A stretch of DNA of 64,000 nucleotides. It comes from Rhodospirillales bacterium (lineage in GTDB: Bacteria > Pseudomonadota > Alphaproteobacteria > Rhodospirillales > Defluviicoccaceae). Each line of letters starts with the position of its first letter. Position 1 is the stretch's first letter. Positions 13,575-21,191 of the stretch are shown in pieces. A program made the position numbers and the translations under genes. The DNA lies in NCBI GenBank assembly GCA_016793925.1, contig JAEULH010000026.1, positions 1 through 64,000 on the forward strand, in the 5' to 3' direction. The notes beneath the pieces are model-generated. The model saw only the letters and a program-made list of their open reading frames with translations, was not told where the DNA came from and made no database searches.

Positions 13575-14324
13575 CTACTTGCTGCCGGCGGGCGTCCGCG
13601 AAGCTCGCTCATCCGCGTGACCGGCGCTGTTTTTTCCGGCCGCCTTGCCCTTCGCCCGGTCCCCCGACCTGGCGCTTTCCGTTTGCGCCACGCCGGTTGC
13701 GGGTTTCTCGCCGGCATCGCCCCGCCGCGCGACCAGCGCATCGAGCTGGCGTTGCATTTCGTTCAGTCGCGCCCGCAACTCGTCGATCTGCTTGTCGGCC
13801 TGCGGCGCGGCTTGCGCTTCGGAGCGATCCGGCGTCGCGAGTTCGTCGACGTGAAACGGACTGAACATTTTCACCGCCCGCTCGAACATCGCGAGCTGCT
13901 GCTTGCTCATTTCCTCGAATGACGTGAACGGGTTGAGGCCGTCGAATGCACCCGCCATGTACTCTCGCATCTGTTCCTGGTTACGGGAGAAAGCCTGCAT
14001 GCTGTGTTCGAGGTAGCGCGGAACGACGACCTGGAGGCTGTCCCCGTAGAAACTGATGAGATTCCGGAGGAAACTGACCGGCAGCATGCTCTGTCCTTTT
14101 GCTTCCTCCTCGACGATGATATGCGTCAGCACCGATCGGGTGATATCGTCGCCGCTGCGCGCGTCGTAAACGGCAAAATCGGCGCCGGCTTTGACCAAGT
14201 TGGCAAGGTAGTCGAGCGTCACATAGCAGCTTGTCGCCGTATTGTAGAGCCGGCGATTCGCGTATTTCTTGATTGTGATCTTGGCGCACGGGCCTGCCGG
14301 AGGCGCGTCGGTGCTATCGCTCAT
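13575..14324 (-). CDS. phaR: Polyhydroxyalkanoate synthesis regulator PhaR
   Basis: This 249-residue DNA-binding protein senses polyhydroxyalkanoate granules and represses granule-associated genes and usually itself. The N-terminal PHB/PHA accumulation DNA-binding domain (about 14-75, KKYANRRLYNTATSCYV) is followed by the PHB_acc domain (about 80-125). The C-terminus from about residue 170 is a charged, Ala/Arg-rich tail including a coiled-coil-like stretch that may contact polymer. No pha biosynthesis genes lie in the window. A perfect palindrome upstream may be its operator. Confidence 0.95.
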   Translation of the reverse strand: MSDSTDAPPAGPCAKITIKKYANRRLYNTATSCYVTLDYLANLVKAGADFAVYDARSGDDITRSVLTHIIVEEEAKGQSMLPVSFLRNLISFYGDSLQVVVPRYLEHSMQAFSRNQEQMREYMAGAFDGLNPFTSFEEMSKQQLAMFERAVKMFSPFHVDELATPDRSEAQAAPQADKQIDELRARLNEMQRQLDALVARRGDAGEKPATGVAQTESARSGDRAKGKAAGKNSAGHADERASRTPAGSK

Positions 14325-14393
14325 ACGGGAGTGGCCTTTGCTCGAAGATCCGATGTCGAAAATGTGCCCTCAGTCTCCAGTATCGATCAAAAG

Positions 14394-14410
14394 ATATTGC
14401 AATGCAATAT
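14394..14410. promoter_or_regulatory. 17-bp palindrome upstream of phaR, candidate PhaR operator
   Basis: ATATTGCA and TGCAATAT flank a single central base, a perfect palindrome about 70 bases before the phaR ATG. On the minus strand it overlaps a possible -35 (TTGCAT) placed 17 bases from a GATACT -10. PhaR proteins are known to bind TGC-rich sites and repress their own gene, so autoregulation is a natural reading. Confidence 0.5.
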
Positions 14411-14463
14411 GCGGGCTTGACGTTTCGTGAAAACGTGGGCGCGCATCGAGCGGATCCGGCAGG

Positions 14464-14499
14464 GTCAACCTGTTAGTCAACCTGTTGGTCAACCTGTGC
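14464..14499. repeat. Three tandem copies of a 12-bp repeat
   Basis: The unit GTCAACCTGTTG occurs three times head to tail at 14464, 14476 and 14488 with only small changes (TTA, TTG and TGC endings). On the minus strand each unit reads AGGTTGAC, so it offers three TTGAC boxes. It lies in the spacer between the CBS gene and phaR. Function unknown. Confidence 0.8.
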
Positions 14500-14542
14500 A
14501 TGACGCTGCGGCCGCTAAGCGGTCGAGTTCTCCGAAAGCCGA

Positions 14543-14980
14543 TCAGGCGGCGAATTCGCCAATTCCGCCGACGTCGCTCGTTTCGGGTTCGTCCGCCGAC
14601 GCCTTTGGCTCAGACGGCAAGGCGAGAAGATCGTCCTCGCAGACCATGCCCAGCAAAACCTTTTCCTTGCTCAAGACCGGCAGGCGCCGAACCAGGCTCG
14701 CCTGCATCTTCCTGATCGCTTCCTCGGCACTCTGGTCATCGTAGCAAAACAGCACCTCAGGCAGCATGACCTTGGCCACCGAGGTCGCCGCAATGTCGCG
14801 CTCGGCGGCGACGGCATGAACGATGTCGGCTTGCGTTATCATACCGAGCAGCCGGCCTGCGTCCGTGACGGCGAGCGCGTCGACGTCCTGATCGGTCATG
14901 ATCCGCGCCGCTTCCAGCGCAGTTTGTCGAGGTTCGATTGCGATGATCTTGCAAATCATGTGGTCGCTGACGTGTGTCAT
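14543..14980 (-). CDS. CBS-domain protein
   Basis: This 145-residue cytosolic protein is a pair of CBS domains (about 8-60 and 70-128) forming one Bateman module, which normally binds adenine nucleotides and acts as an energy sensor. Segments such as DQDVDALAVTDAGRLLGM and VRRLPVLSKEKVLLGMV are typical. GGAG lies six or seven bases before the ATG. It is upstream of phaR on the same strand, 218 bases away, but the spacer probably has its own promoter. Target protein unknown. Confidence 0.9.
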   Translation of the reverse strand: MTHVSDHMICKIIAIEPRQTALEAARIMTDQDVDALAVTDAGRLLGMITQADIVHAVAAERDIAATSVAKVMLPEVLFCYDDQSAEEAIRKMQASLVRRLPVLSKEKVLLGMVCEDDLLALPSEPKASADEPETSDVGGIGEFAA

Positions 14981-15179
14981 TTCGGTCTCCGCGAGCTGTC
15001 CAAACGATGATGTCGATTGCTCCGCATCCCCGCCCGCGAGGCCTCCCTTGTTCCTTGTTATCGCGCTGCATCCTTGGGGCGCCGCGTCACCATCGACCTA
15101 CGCTGCGCCGACGGCCTTAAAGCTGGATACGTTCATGCAGGCTCGCAAGCCTTCGAACCTGCGACATTCCGCGCCGTTG

Positions 15180-15337
15180 GTATCACAGGTTAACGCCGCG
15201 AGCCCGCCGCGCCCATAACCTTTGGCATTCTCCTGGAGCGCAGCCAGCGCATCCCATCCCCGCTCCGGCTGTGATCCCGGCCATTGGGCCACACAGCCGG
15301 GAGAGACTCAGCGCCGCCTCACGAGGCGGCGCTTTTT
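15180..15337 (+). ncRNA. Candidate small RNA ending at an intrinsic terminator
   Basis: The 3' end is set by the terminator; the 5' end is a guess and could lie anywhere from about 15010 to 15200. The body contains a 9-bp perfect hairpin just before the terminator. I could not assign it to tmRNA, SRP RNA, RNase P or a riboswitch. A CCTTAAA element with a neighbouring hairpin further upstream recalls 6S RNA, but I cannot build the long closing stem, so I do not name it. Confidence 0.35.
15310..15337 (+). terminator. Strong intrinsic terminator with no upstream gene
   Basis: AGCGCCGCCTC pairs perfectly with GAGGCGGCGCT (11 bp) and is followed by TTTTT. The T-run is only on the plus strand, so the terminated transcript runs rightwards. 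It lies 80 bases before the cupin ATG. Confidence 0.85.
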
Positions 15338-15416
15338 CATTGCGGCGCCGGCATCCGGAAGATAGTGCAAGCCCCGACCGCGACATAACCGATACCGACA
15401 CGCGGAGCGCCAGCCC

Positions 15417-15845
15417 ATGATCCCGCCGACGGCCGCCGCAATCATCGAACAACTCGGGCTCGAGCCGCATCCCGAGGGCGGTTTCTACCGCGAGACCTAC
15501 AGGCACAAAAGCGCCACCGGCGGCCGCGGCGCGTTGACCGTCATCTACTACCTGCTGCACCGCGGTGCTGTGTCGGCCTGGCACCGGATCGACGCGGTCG
15601 AGGTCTGGCACTTCCACGCCGGCGCACCGCTCGAACTCGTCGTGGTCGAAGATGCGCGGCGGATGGTGTCGATCCTCGGGGTCGAGTTCGACGCGGGACA
15701 GGCCGCGCATGCTGTCGTTCCGAGCGGCGCCTGGCAGTCGGCGCGCAGCCTCGGCGACTGGACGCTGGTCGGCTGCACCGTTGCGCCGGCGTTCGCGTTC
15801 GCCGGCTTCGAACTGGCTGCTCCGGACTGGACGCCTCCGGAATAA
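15417..15845 (+). CDS. Cupin domain-containing protein (DUF985)
   Basis: The 142-residue single-domain protein matches the DUF985 cupins: the opening IIEQLGLEPHPEGGFYRET, the YYLLHRG strand, the metal/ligand face SAWHRIDAVEVWHFHAGAPL, and the late GDWTLVGCTVAPAFAF. Catalytic role is not established for the family. It precedes the ligD gene by 39 bases on the same strand and may be co-transcribed with it, although no functional link to DNA repair is known. Confidence 0.93.
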   Translation: MIPPTAAAIIEQLGLEPHPEGGFYRETYRHKSATGGRGALTVIYYLLHRGAVSAWHRIDAVEVWHFHAGAPLELVVVEDARRMVSILGVEFDAGQAAHAVVPSGAWQSARSLGDWTLVGCTVAPAFAFAGFELAAPDWTPPE

Positions 15846-15884
15846 GCGACGTGTTGAAACGGGCGATGCGGTTCTCATTTCTGA

Positions 15885-18572
15885 ATGAACCAGGACGCCG
15901 GCCGCCCTGAATGCGAAGAGGAGCGCAGCGCGAGGCGAGAGCCGTTGCCCGACGCACTCGAGATCTACCGCCGCAAGCGGCGCTTCGACCGGACGCCGGA
16001 ACCGGCGGGCAAGCCGGCTGTTGCCGCCGGAGACGCCTTCGTCATCCACAAGCACGCTGCGCGCCGCTTGCACTATGACCTGCGGCTGCAATTCGGCGAC
16101 GTACTCAAGAGCTGGGCGGTAACGCGCGGCCCCAGCCTGGATCCGGCCGACCGGCGGTTGGCGGTGCACGTCGAGGATCACCCGTTCGACTACGGCTCGT
16201 TCGAGGGAAGGATTCCCAAAGGCGAGTACGGCGCCGGCGGCGTAATCGTGTGGGATCGCGGCCGTTGGGTTGCGATGGGAGATCCGGAAGACGACTACCG
16301 ACGCGGCGCCCTCAAATTTCGGCTTCTTGGCGAGAAGCTGCTCGGCGGCTGGACGCTGGTCCGCCTCAAGCGGCGCGAGGGCGAGCGGGACAACTGGCTG
16401 CTGATCAAGGAGCGCGACGAATTCGCCCGCCCGGGCGACGGCGACGCTCTGCTGCGTGAAGCGCCCGAAAGCGTTGTATCGGGCCACACCCTGGAGACAC
16501 TGCCGCCTGCCGATCCGGCGAAGGAACCGGCGGCCGGCGCGGTGCGCAAGCCTCGGACAGGCGGGTCGGTCAGGGGAATCGAATTCGACGACGCGCCGGC
16601 GGCCGCCCTGCCCGACTTTGTCGCCCCGCAACTGGCGACACTGGCCGAAAAGCCCCCCGATGGCGACGGCTGGCTTCATGAAATCAAGTTCGACGGCTAT
16701 CGCGCGCTCGTCCGCGTCGACGCCGGCGACGTGCGGATCTTCACCCGCAACGGGCACGACTGGACGGCGCGCTACGGCGATCTTCCGGACGCCTTTGCGC
16801 GCCTCGGCGACCGCCGGCTGCTGCTCGACGGCGAAATCGTTGTCCAGGACGACGACGGAGTGAGCTCGTTCGCGGCGCTGCAGGAGGCGCTCGCCCGCGG
16901 CCGGCCGCAGACGCTGCTTTTCTACGCCTTCGACCTGCTGCATCTCGACGGCCACGATCTGCAACGAATTCCGCTGCTTCGCCGCAAGGAGGCCCTTGCC
17001 GCGGTGCTTGCAGCCTTGGCCGACGGACCGGCGCCGGTCCTGCTCAGCGACCATATCCTCGGGCGCGGCGCGGCCTTCGCCGGCGAGGCCTGCCGGATGG
17101 GCCTCGAGGGAATCGTTTCAAAGCGCATCGACGCACCCTACCGCTCCGGTCGGACGAGAACCTGGCTCAAGAGCAAATGCGTCGCCGGCGACGACTTCGT
17201 CATCGTCGGCTTCACCGAAACCAAGGCCGCCGGCGGCCTCGCCGCCCTGCTCCTGGCCTCCCACGGCGACGAGGGGCTGGCCTACGCCGGGCGCGCCGGC
17301 AGCGGCATCTCCAGGCAGGAAGCCGAACGGCTGGATGCGGCGCTGCGGCCGCTCATCAGGCCGACGCCGGCGCTGAGGGTGCCGCCGGCCACGGCCGGCG
17401 AGACCGTTCGCTGGGTGGAGCCGTCGCTCGTCGCCGAGATCAACTTCGCCAATCGCACCGGTGACGGTCTGCTCCGCCAGGCGCGATACAAGGGGCTGCG
17501 CCCGGACCTGGCCGCCGCCGAGGCCGGGTCACCGCAGCGAGGCGGCAAGGCCGCCGGAAAGGACGCCGCGGCCGTGCCGACGACGGCGGTCTCGCCGCCT
17601 GAGCCGCCGCAGCCGCCGCCGAAACCGGTTGTGAAGCCGCGTCTGGTCAGCGATGCCGACCTGGCGACGATCTGGGTGACCAATCCCGAACGCTCGATGT
17701 TCGGTCGCGACGGCGCGACCAAGCTCGATCTGGCGTTGTACTACGCCCGGGTGGGCGACTGGATGCTGCCTGAAATCACGAACCGGCCGGTCAGCCTCGT
17801 CCGCTGCCCGACCGGCGAAGCCAGCGCCTGTTTCTACCAGCGCCACGCCGGCGCCGGCATGCCGCCTTCGATCAAGCGCATCGCGCTCCGGGAGGAGCGC
17901 GCGGGCAAGCGCGCGGATTTCGTCTACCTCGACGATGCCCGCGGCCTGCTCGGCCTGGCGCAGTTCGGCGTTGTCGAGTTTCACCCGTGGGGCTGCCGGG
18001 TCGACCGCCCGGAGCGCCCGGACCGGATGATCTTCGACCTCGACCCGGACGAGTCGGTGCGCTGGCGAGAGGTTGTCGCGGCGGCGTTCGACATCCGCGC
18101 CGTGCTCGAGGCGATCGGACTGGCCGTCTTCGTCAAGACCACCGGCGGCAAAGGCCTTCACCTCGTCGTCCCGCTGGCGCGTCGGCAGTCGTGGTCCGGC
18201 GTACGCGATTTCAGCGCGGCGGTGGTCAAGGCGCTCGCCCGGCGCGAGCCGAAACGCTTCACCGCCAGCCTTTCGCTGGCCAGCCGCAAGGGCAAAATCT
18301 TCATCGACTACCTTCGCAACGGCCGCGGAGCGACCGCGGTGGCCGCCTATTCGCTGCGCGCACGCGCCGGTTTGCCGGTTGCAACGCCGGTCGACTGGCA
18401 GGAACTGGACGGGCTGGATGACCCGGCCGCGCTGAATTTCCGTACAGTTCCCGAGCGCCTCGCCGGCCTCCTCGCAGATCCCTGGGCCGGCATGGACGAC
18501 GGTGCCAAGGCCGTGGACGCAAGCAGGCTACGCAAGCTGGAAACAATCTGCCCGCCGCCCCAGGGACGGTGA
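15885..18572 (+). CDS. ligD: Multifunctional DNA ligase LigD
   Basis: This 895-residue enzyme carries all three activities of bacterial non-homologous end joining. The order is 3'-phosphoesterase (about 30-190, with HKHAARRLHYDLRLQF and PKGEYGAG), ATP-dependent ligase (about 220-520, nucleotidyl-accepting Lys268 in HEIKFDGYRAL), then a primase-type polymerase (about 590-880, with FDLDPDE metal residues). A Pro/Ala-rich linker near 545-590 joins ligase and polymerase. In mycobacteria the polymerase comes first; this order is the usual one in pseudomonads and rhizobia. It is followed by Ku, so this is a functional NHEJ operon. Confidence 0.97.
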   Translation: MNQDAGRPECEEERSARREPLPDALEIYRRKRRFDRTPEPAGKPAVAAGDAFVIHKHAARRLHYDLRLQFGDVLKSWAVTRGPSLDPADRRLAVHVEDHPFDYGSFEGRIPKGEYGAGGVIVWDRGRWVAMGDPEDDYRRGALKFRLLGEKLLGGWTLVRLKRREGERDNWLLIKERDEFARPGDGDALLREAPESVVSGHTLETLPPADPAKEPAAGAVRKPRTGGSVRGIEFDDAPAAALPDFVAPQLATLAEKPPDGDGWLHEIKFDGYRALVRVDAGDVRIFTRNGHDWTARYGDLPDAFARLGDRRLLLDGEIVVQDDDGVSSFAALQEALARGRPQTLLFYAFDLLHLDGHDLQRIPLLRRKEALAAVLAALADGPAPVLLSDHILGRGAAFAGEACRMGLEGIVSKRIDAPYRSGRTRTWLKSKCVAGDDFVIVGFTETKAAGGLAALLLASHGDEGLAYAGRAGSGISRQEAERLDAALRPLIRPTPALRVPPATAGETVRWVEPSLVAEINFANRTGDGLLRQARYKGLRPDLAAAEAGSPQRGGKAAGKDAAAVPTTAVSPPEPPQPPPKPVVKPRLVSDADLATIWVTNPERSMFGRDGATKLDLALYYARVGDWMLPEITNRPVSLVRCPTGEASACFYQRHAGAGMPPSIKRIALREERAGKRADFVYLDDARGLLGLAQFGVVEFHPWGCRVDRPERPDRMIFDLDPDESVRWREVVAAAFDIRAVLEAIGLAVFVKTTGGKGLHLVVPLARRQSWSGVRDFSAAVVKALARREPKRFTASLSLASRKGKIFIDYLRNGRGATAVAAYSLRARAGLPVATPVDWQELDGLDDPAALNFRTVPERLAGLLADPWAGMDDGAKAVDASRLRKLETICPPPQGR

Positions 18573-18615
18573 CGGGCTCGGTCGAAAGGCCGGATCAACT
18601 GGAGGAGGACGGGCG

Positions 18616-19494
18616 ATGCCACCACGCGCTACCTGGAAAGGCCACCTGCGGTTGTCGCTCGTTTCCTGCCCGGTGCGTTTGTACAATGCGGTCGGCTCGG
18701 GCCGGCGCGTTTCCTTCAACCTCCTGCATCAGGAAACGCACAACAGGGTGCGCATGGTGCCCCATGACCCCGAACGCGGCGCCGTCGAGCGCAGCGAACT
18801 CGTGCGCGGGTACGAATACGAGCGCGACCGCTACATCGTCGTCGGCGACGAGGACTTGGCCAAGATCAAGCTGGAGTCGTCGGACGTGATCGATATCGAG
18901 CGCTTCGTCGACGCCGCCGATGCCGATCCGATCTACTTCGAATCCCCTTATTATCTCGCCCCGGACGGTCCGATCGCCGAAGAGACCTTCCGCGTCATCC
19001 GCAACGCCATGACGCGCAAGAACAAGATCGCGCTGTCGCGTGTCGTCCTGTCTTCGCGTGAGCACCTGATCGCGATATCCGTGCGCGACAAGGGCTTGAT
19101 GGTCACGACCCTGCGCACGGCCGACGAGGTTCGCGCCGATGCCCCCTATTTCGAGGATATCGGCGACGACCCGCCGGAGCCCGAGCTGGTCGAGTTGGCC
19201 GAACAGCTCATCGAAAAGAAGTCCGGCGCGTTCGAGCCGGCGAGCTTCCACGACCGCTATCAGGATGCCCTGCTGGCTCTGGTCCAGGCCAAGATCAAGG
19301 GCGAAGAGCCGGTGATCGCCAAGGCGCCCGAACGCGGCAAGGTGATCAACCTGATGGACGCCCTGAAGCGCAGTGTCGGCGAAATCGACGAGCGCAAACC
19401 GCCGGCCAAGAGCGCGGCTGCCGGCGGCCGCGGGAAGGAGCGCGCCGCACCGCGGCCCGCCGCGCGGCGGAAAAAGGCTGCAAGCGACGCCTGA
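18616..19494 (+). CDS. ku: DNA end-binding protein Ku
   Basis: The 292-residue Ku homodimer subunit would thread onto double-strand ends and recruit LigD. The Ku core begins at MPPRATWKGHLRLSLVSCPVRLYNA and runs to about residue 255, followed by a Lys/Arg/Ala-rich tail typical of bacterial Ku proteins. GGAGGAGG precedes the ATG. The gene begins 43 bases after ligD and is followed 20 bases later by the BRCT-TPR gene, so the three are very likely one operon. Confidence 0.97.
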   Translation: MPPRATWKGHLRLSLVSCPVRLYNAVGSGRRVSFNLLHQETHNRVRMVPHDPERGAVERSELVRGYEYERDRYIVVGDEDLAKIKLESSDVIDIERFVDAADADPIYFESPYYLAPDGPIAEETFRVIRNAMTRKNKIALSRVVLSSREHLIAISVRDKGLMVTTLRTADEVRADAPYFEDIGDDPPEPELVELAEQLIEKKSGAFEPASFHDRYQDALLALVQAKIKGEEPVIAKAPERGKVINLMDALKRSVGEIDERKPPAKSAAAGGRGKERAAPRPAARRKKAASDA

Positions 19495-19514
19495 TACGGA
19501 GCGGGTGATTGTCC

Positions 19515-20714
19515 ATGGCGCAGGTCGGTCGGGCCGCTGCAGATGGCCTCGACTTCGCGGGGAAGTCGGTGTTGATCGTCGGCCGGCTGGAAACCATCGA
19601 CCGGCGCACCGCCGCCGGGCTGGTCAAGGCGCGGGGTGGCCGCATCGGCCGGAGCCTGGGCCGGGACACGCTATGCCTTGTCGTCGGTCATCGCGCTTTC
19701 GACCTCGTTACCAGCGGCGTTCTGCAGGCCCGCATCGCCGAGGCCGATCGAGCCGGTGTGCTTTGTCTCAGCGAAAACGCCTTCGTCCGCGCCATCAGGC
19801 ACGGCATTGGGAAGACCGCCGATGCCGCCGACTCGTTCGGAGAGATCTTTGCCTCTGGTGGCGAACCCGCCGCTGCGCCTGCCGTTGACGCCGACGAGGG
19901 CGCGTTCGGCGCCGCCGAGATCGCGAAGATGGCCGGCCTGTCGGAGGACATGCTGCGCCTTCTTGCGCTGCTCGACATCATCGGGCTGGACGGCGGCCGC
20001 GGCGGCTTTCACGCGCTCGCCGCGGCGCGCCAGGCCGCGCGCCTGCTGAACGAGGGCGTTTCGGTGGCCGCTCTGTCCGCCTCCGTCAGGCGGATGCTCG
20101 CGATCCGCTGCGGCGACGATCCGCATCCGCTCGCCCGGTTCCGCTTCGACCTGGACGAATGCCGGCGGCCGGTCCTTCGCATCGGCGAGCGGTGGGCCGA
20201 AGTCGACGGGCAACTGCGTCTGCTTTTGCCGGAGAGCGGCAACCCGGTCGTCGAAGATCTTATGGCCGGAGCGGAAGAGGCAGAAGCCGCCGGCGATTGG
20301 ACCTCCGCCGAGGCGCTCTACCGACGCTGCGTCGACCTCGACCATCGCAACCCGACGGCGCCGTTCAACCTCGCCAACGTCCTGTGCGAGCAGGACCGGC
20401 CGCGCGAAGCGGCTCTGTTCTACCAGGTGTCGCTATCTCGCGATCCCAACTGCGCCGCGGCCTGGTACAACCTCGCCCACCTCGCCGAAGCGGGCGGGGA
20501 CATCGACGCCGCCTGCGATCGGCTGCAGCGCGCTCTCGACTGCGAGCCCGATTTCGCCGACGCCGTTTACAACCTCGCCCGGCTGCACTACCGCGGCGGC
20601 GCCTACGCGCGCGCGGCGGAGGGGTGGCGGCGGTACCTTCAGCTGGATCAGGACAGCGAGTGGGCTCGCAAAGCGCGAACCGGGATCGCCCTCTGCCGCC
20701 AGCATCAGCGCTGA
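19515..20714 (+). CDS. BRCT-HTH-TPR protein in the NHEJ operon
   Basis: The 399-residue product has an N-terminal BRCT-like domain at about 12-95 (GKSVLIVGRLETIDR, then GGRIGRSLGRDTLCLVVG), an acidic Ala-rich linker, a MerR-like helix-turn-helix at about 130-200 (FGAAEIAKMAGLSEDML) and at least three tetratricopeptide repeats from about 260 to the end (NPTAPFNLANVLCEQDR, AAAWYNLAHLAEAGGD, ADAVYNLARLHYRGG). GGAGCGGG fits the ATG at 19515; a TTG six bases earlier is too close. Its place 20 bases after ku suggests a scaffold or regulator for end joining; BRCT modules bind repair proteins and phosphopeptides. Function is inferred, not known. Confidence 0.82.
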   Translation: MAQVGRAAADGLDFAGKSVLIVGRLETIDRRTAAGLVKARGGRIGRSLGRDTLCLVVGHRAFDLVTSGVLQARIAEADRAGVLCLSENAFVRAIRHGIGKTADAADSFGEIFASGGEPAAAPAVDADEGAFGAAEIAKMAGLSEDMLRLLALLDIIGLDGGRGGFHALAAARQAARLLNEGVSVAALSASVRRMLAIRCGDDPHPLARFRFDLDECRRPVLRIGERWAEVDGQLRLLLPESGNPVVEDLMAGAEEAEAAGDWTSAEALYRRCVDLDHRNPTAPFNLANVLCEQDRPREAALFYQVSLSRDPNCAAAWYNLAHLAEAGGDIDAACDRLQRALDCEPDFADAVYNLARLHYRGGAYARAAEGWRRYLQLDQDSEWARKARTGIALCRQHQR

Positions 20715-20830
20715 AGACGGGGAAGCCGCTCGGTACCGTCAAGAAGGAATGAGTTGCAAAGAGAGTAGTTTTTAGGCTACCCGTAAAGAAGGGCAAAAAC
20801 GGCCTAACTTGTCTTGCGGAGGATGCTTAT

Positions 20831-21061
20831 ATGAAACGGGGCTTTAGTTCCGGAATCGCCTTGTCCGCGGTTATCGCCGCGGGTGCGATCGCGCTGTCGA
20901 TGCAAAGCGGCAACGCCGCCGAGTCGCCCGCGAAAAAGACTCTGATGGAATCTCTCAATCAGTGCGAAATGAAGCAGAAGACGGATGCTCGCGAGAGCTG
21001 CATGGATCAGGCCTGGGCGACCTACAAGAAGGCTACCGCCACTGAACACAAGATGAAGTAG
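20831..21061 (+). CDS. Small secreted protein with two cysteines
   Basis: This 76-residue product has a classical signal peptide (MKRGF then a hydrophobic core to about residue 24, with cleavage near NAA-ES). The mature part of about 46 residues is Lys-rich and holds Cys45 and Cys57, which could form one disulfide in the periplasm. GGAGG lies upstream and a strong terminator follows, so it is a self-contained monocistronic gene. I do not recognise the family. Confidence 0.75.
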   Translation: MKRGFSSGIALSAVIAAGAIALSMQSGNAAESPAKKTLMESLNQCEMKQKTDARESCMDQAWATYKKATATEHKMK

Positions 21062-21110
21062 GCGTTTTCGATCTGCTTCATAAATAATTGCTTTCTGTCG
21101 GCCTTCAGAG

Positions 21111-21147
21111 CAGCGGCAGCCGTTTCGTGCTGCCGCTGTTTTTATTT
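21111..21147 (+). terminator. Intrinsic terminator
   Basis: CAGCGGCAGC pairs perfectly with GCTGCCGCTG across an 8-base loop and is followed by TTTTTATTT. It ends the 20831 gene and could also shield the convergent cytochrome gene. Confidence 0.9.
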
Positions 21148-21191
21148 AATTATACGTCCGCTCGTGGCTTGTCCGCGGGTCGGTGAGCTCG

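Larger units (their letters stand above)
14981..15416. other. Divergent intergenic region with a probable small RNA
   Basis: There is no protein gene here. The flanking genes point away from each other, yet a strong plus-strand intrinsic terminator lies at 15310-15337. Upstream of it are two stem-loops: 15078-15109 (GGCGC-GCGT paired with ACGC-GCGCC, one mismatch) and 15265-15300 (CCGGCTGTG paired perfectly with CACAGCCGG). This is best explained by a small non-coding transcript. Confidence 0.5.

Noticed and set aside
15125-15165. tRNA T-loop-like GGTTCGAAGG on the minus strand
   Set aside because: The flanking bases do not form a 5-bp T stem and no acceptor or anticodon arm is present.
15010-15200. 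6S RNA based on a CCTTAAA element and nearby hairpin
   Set aside because: I cannot form the long closing stem and central bubble, and the usual zapA/ygfA neighbours are absent; kept only as an unnamed small RNA.
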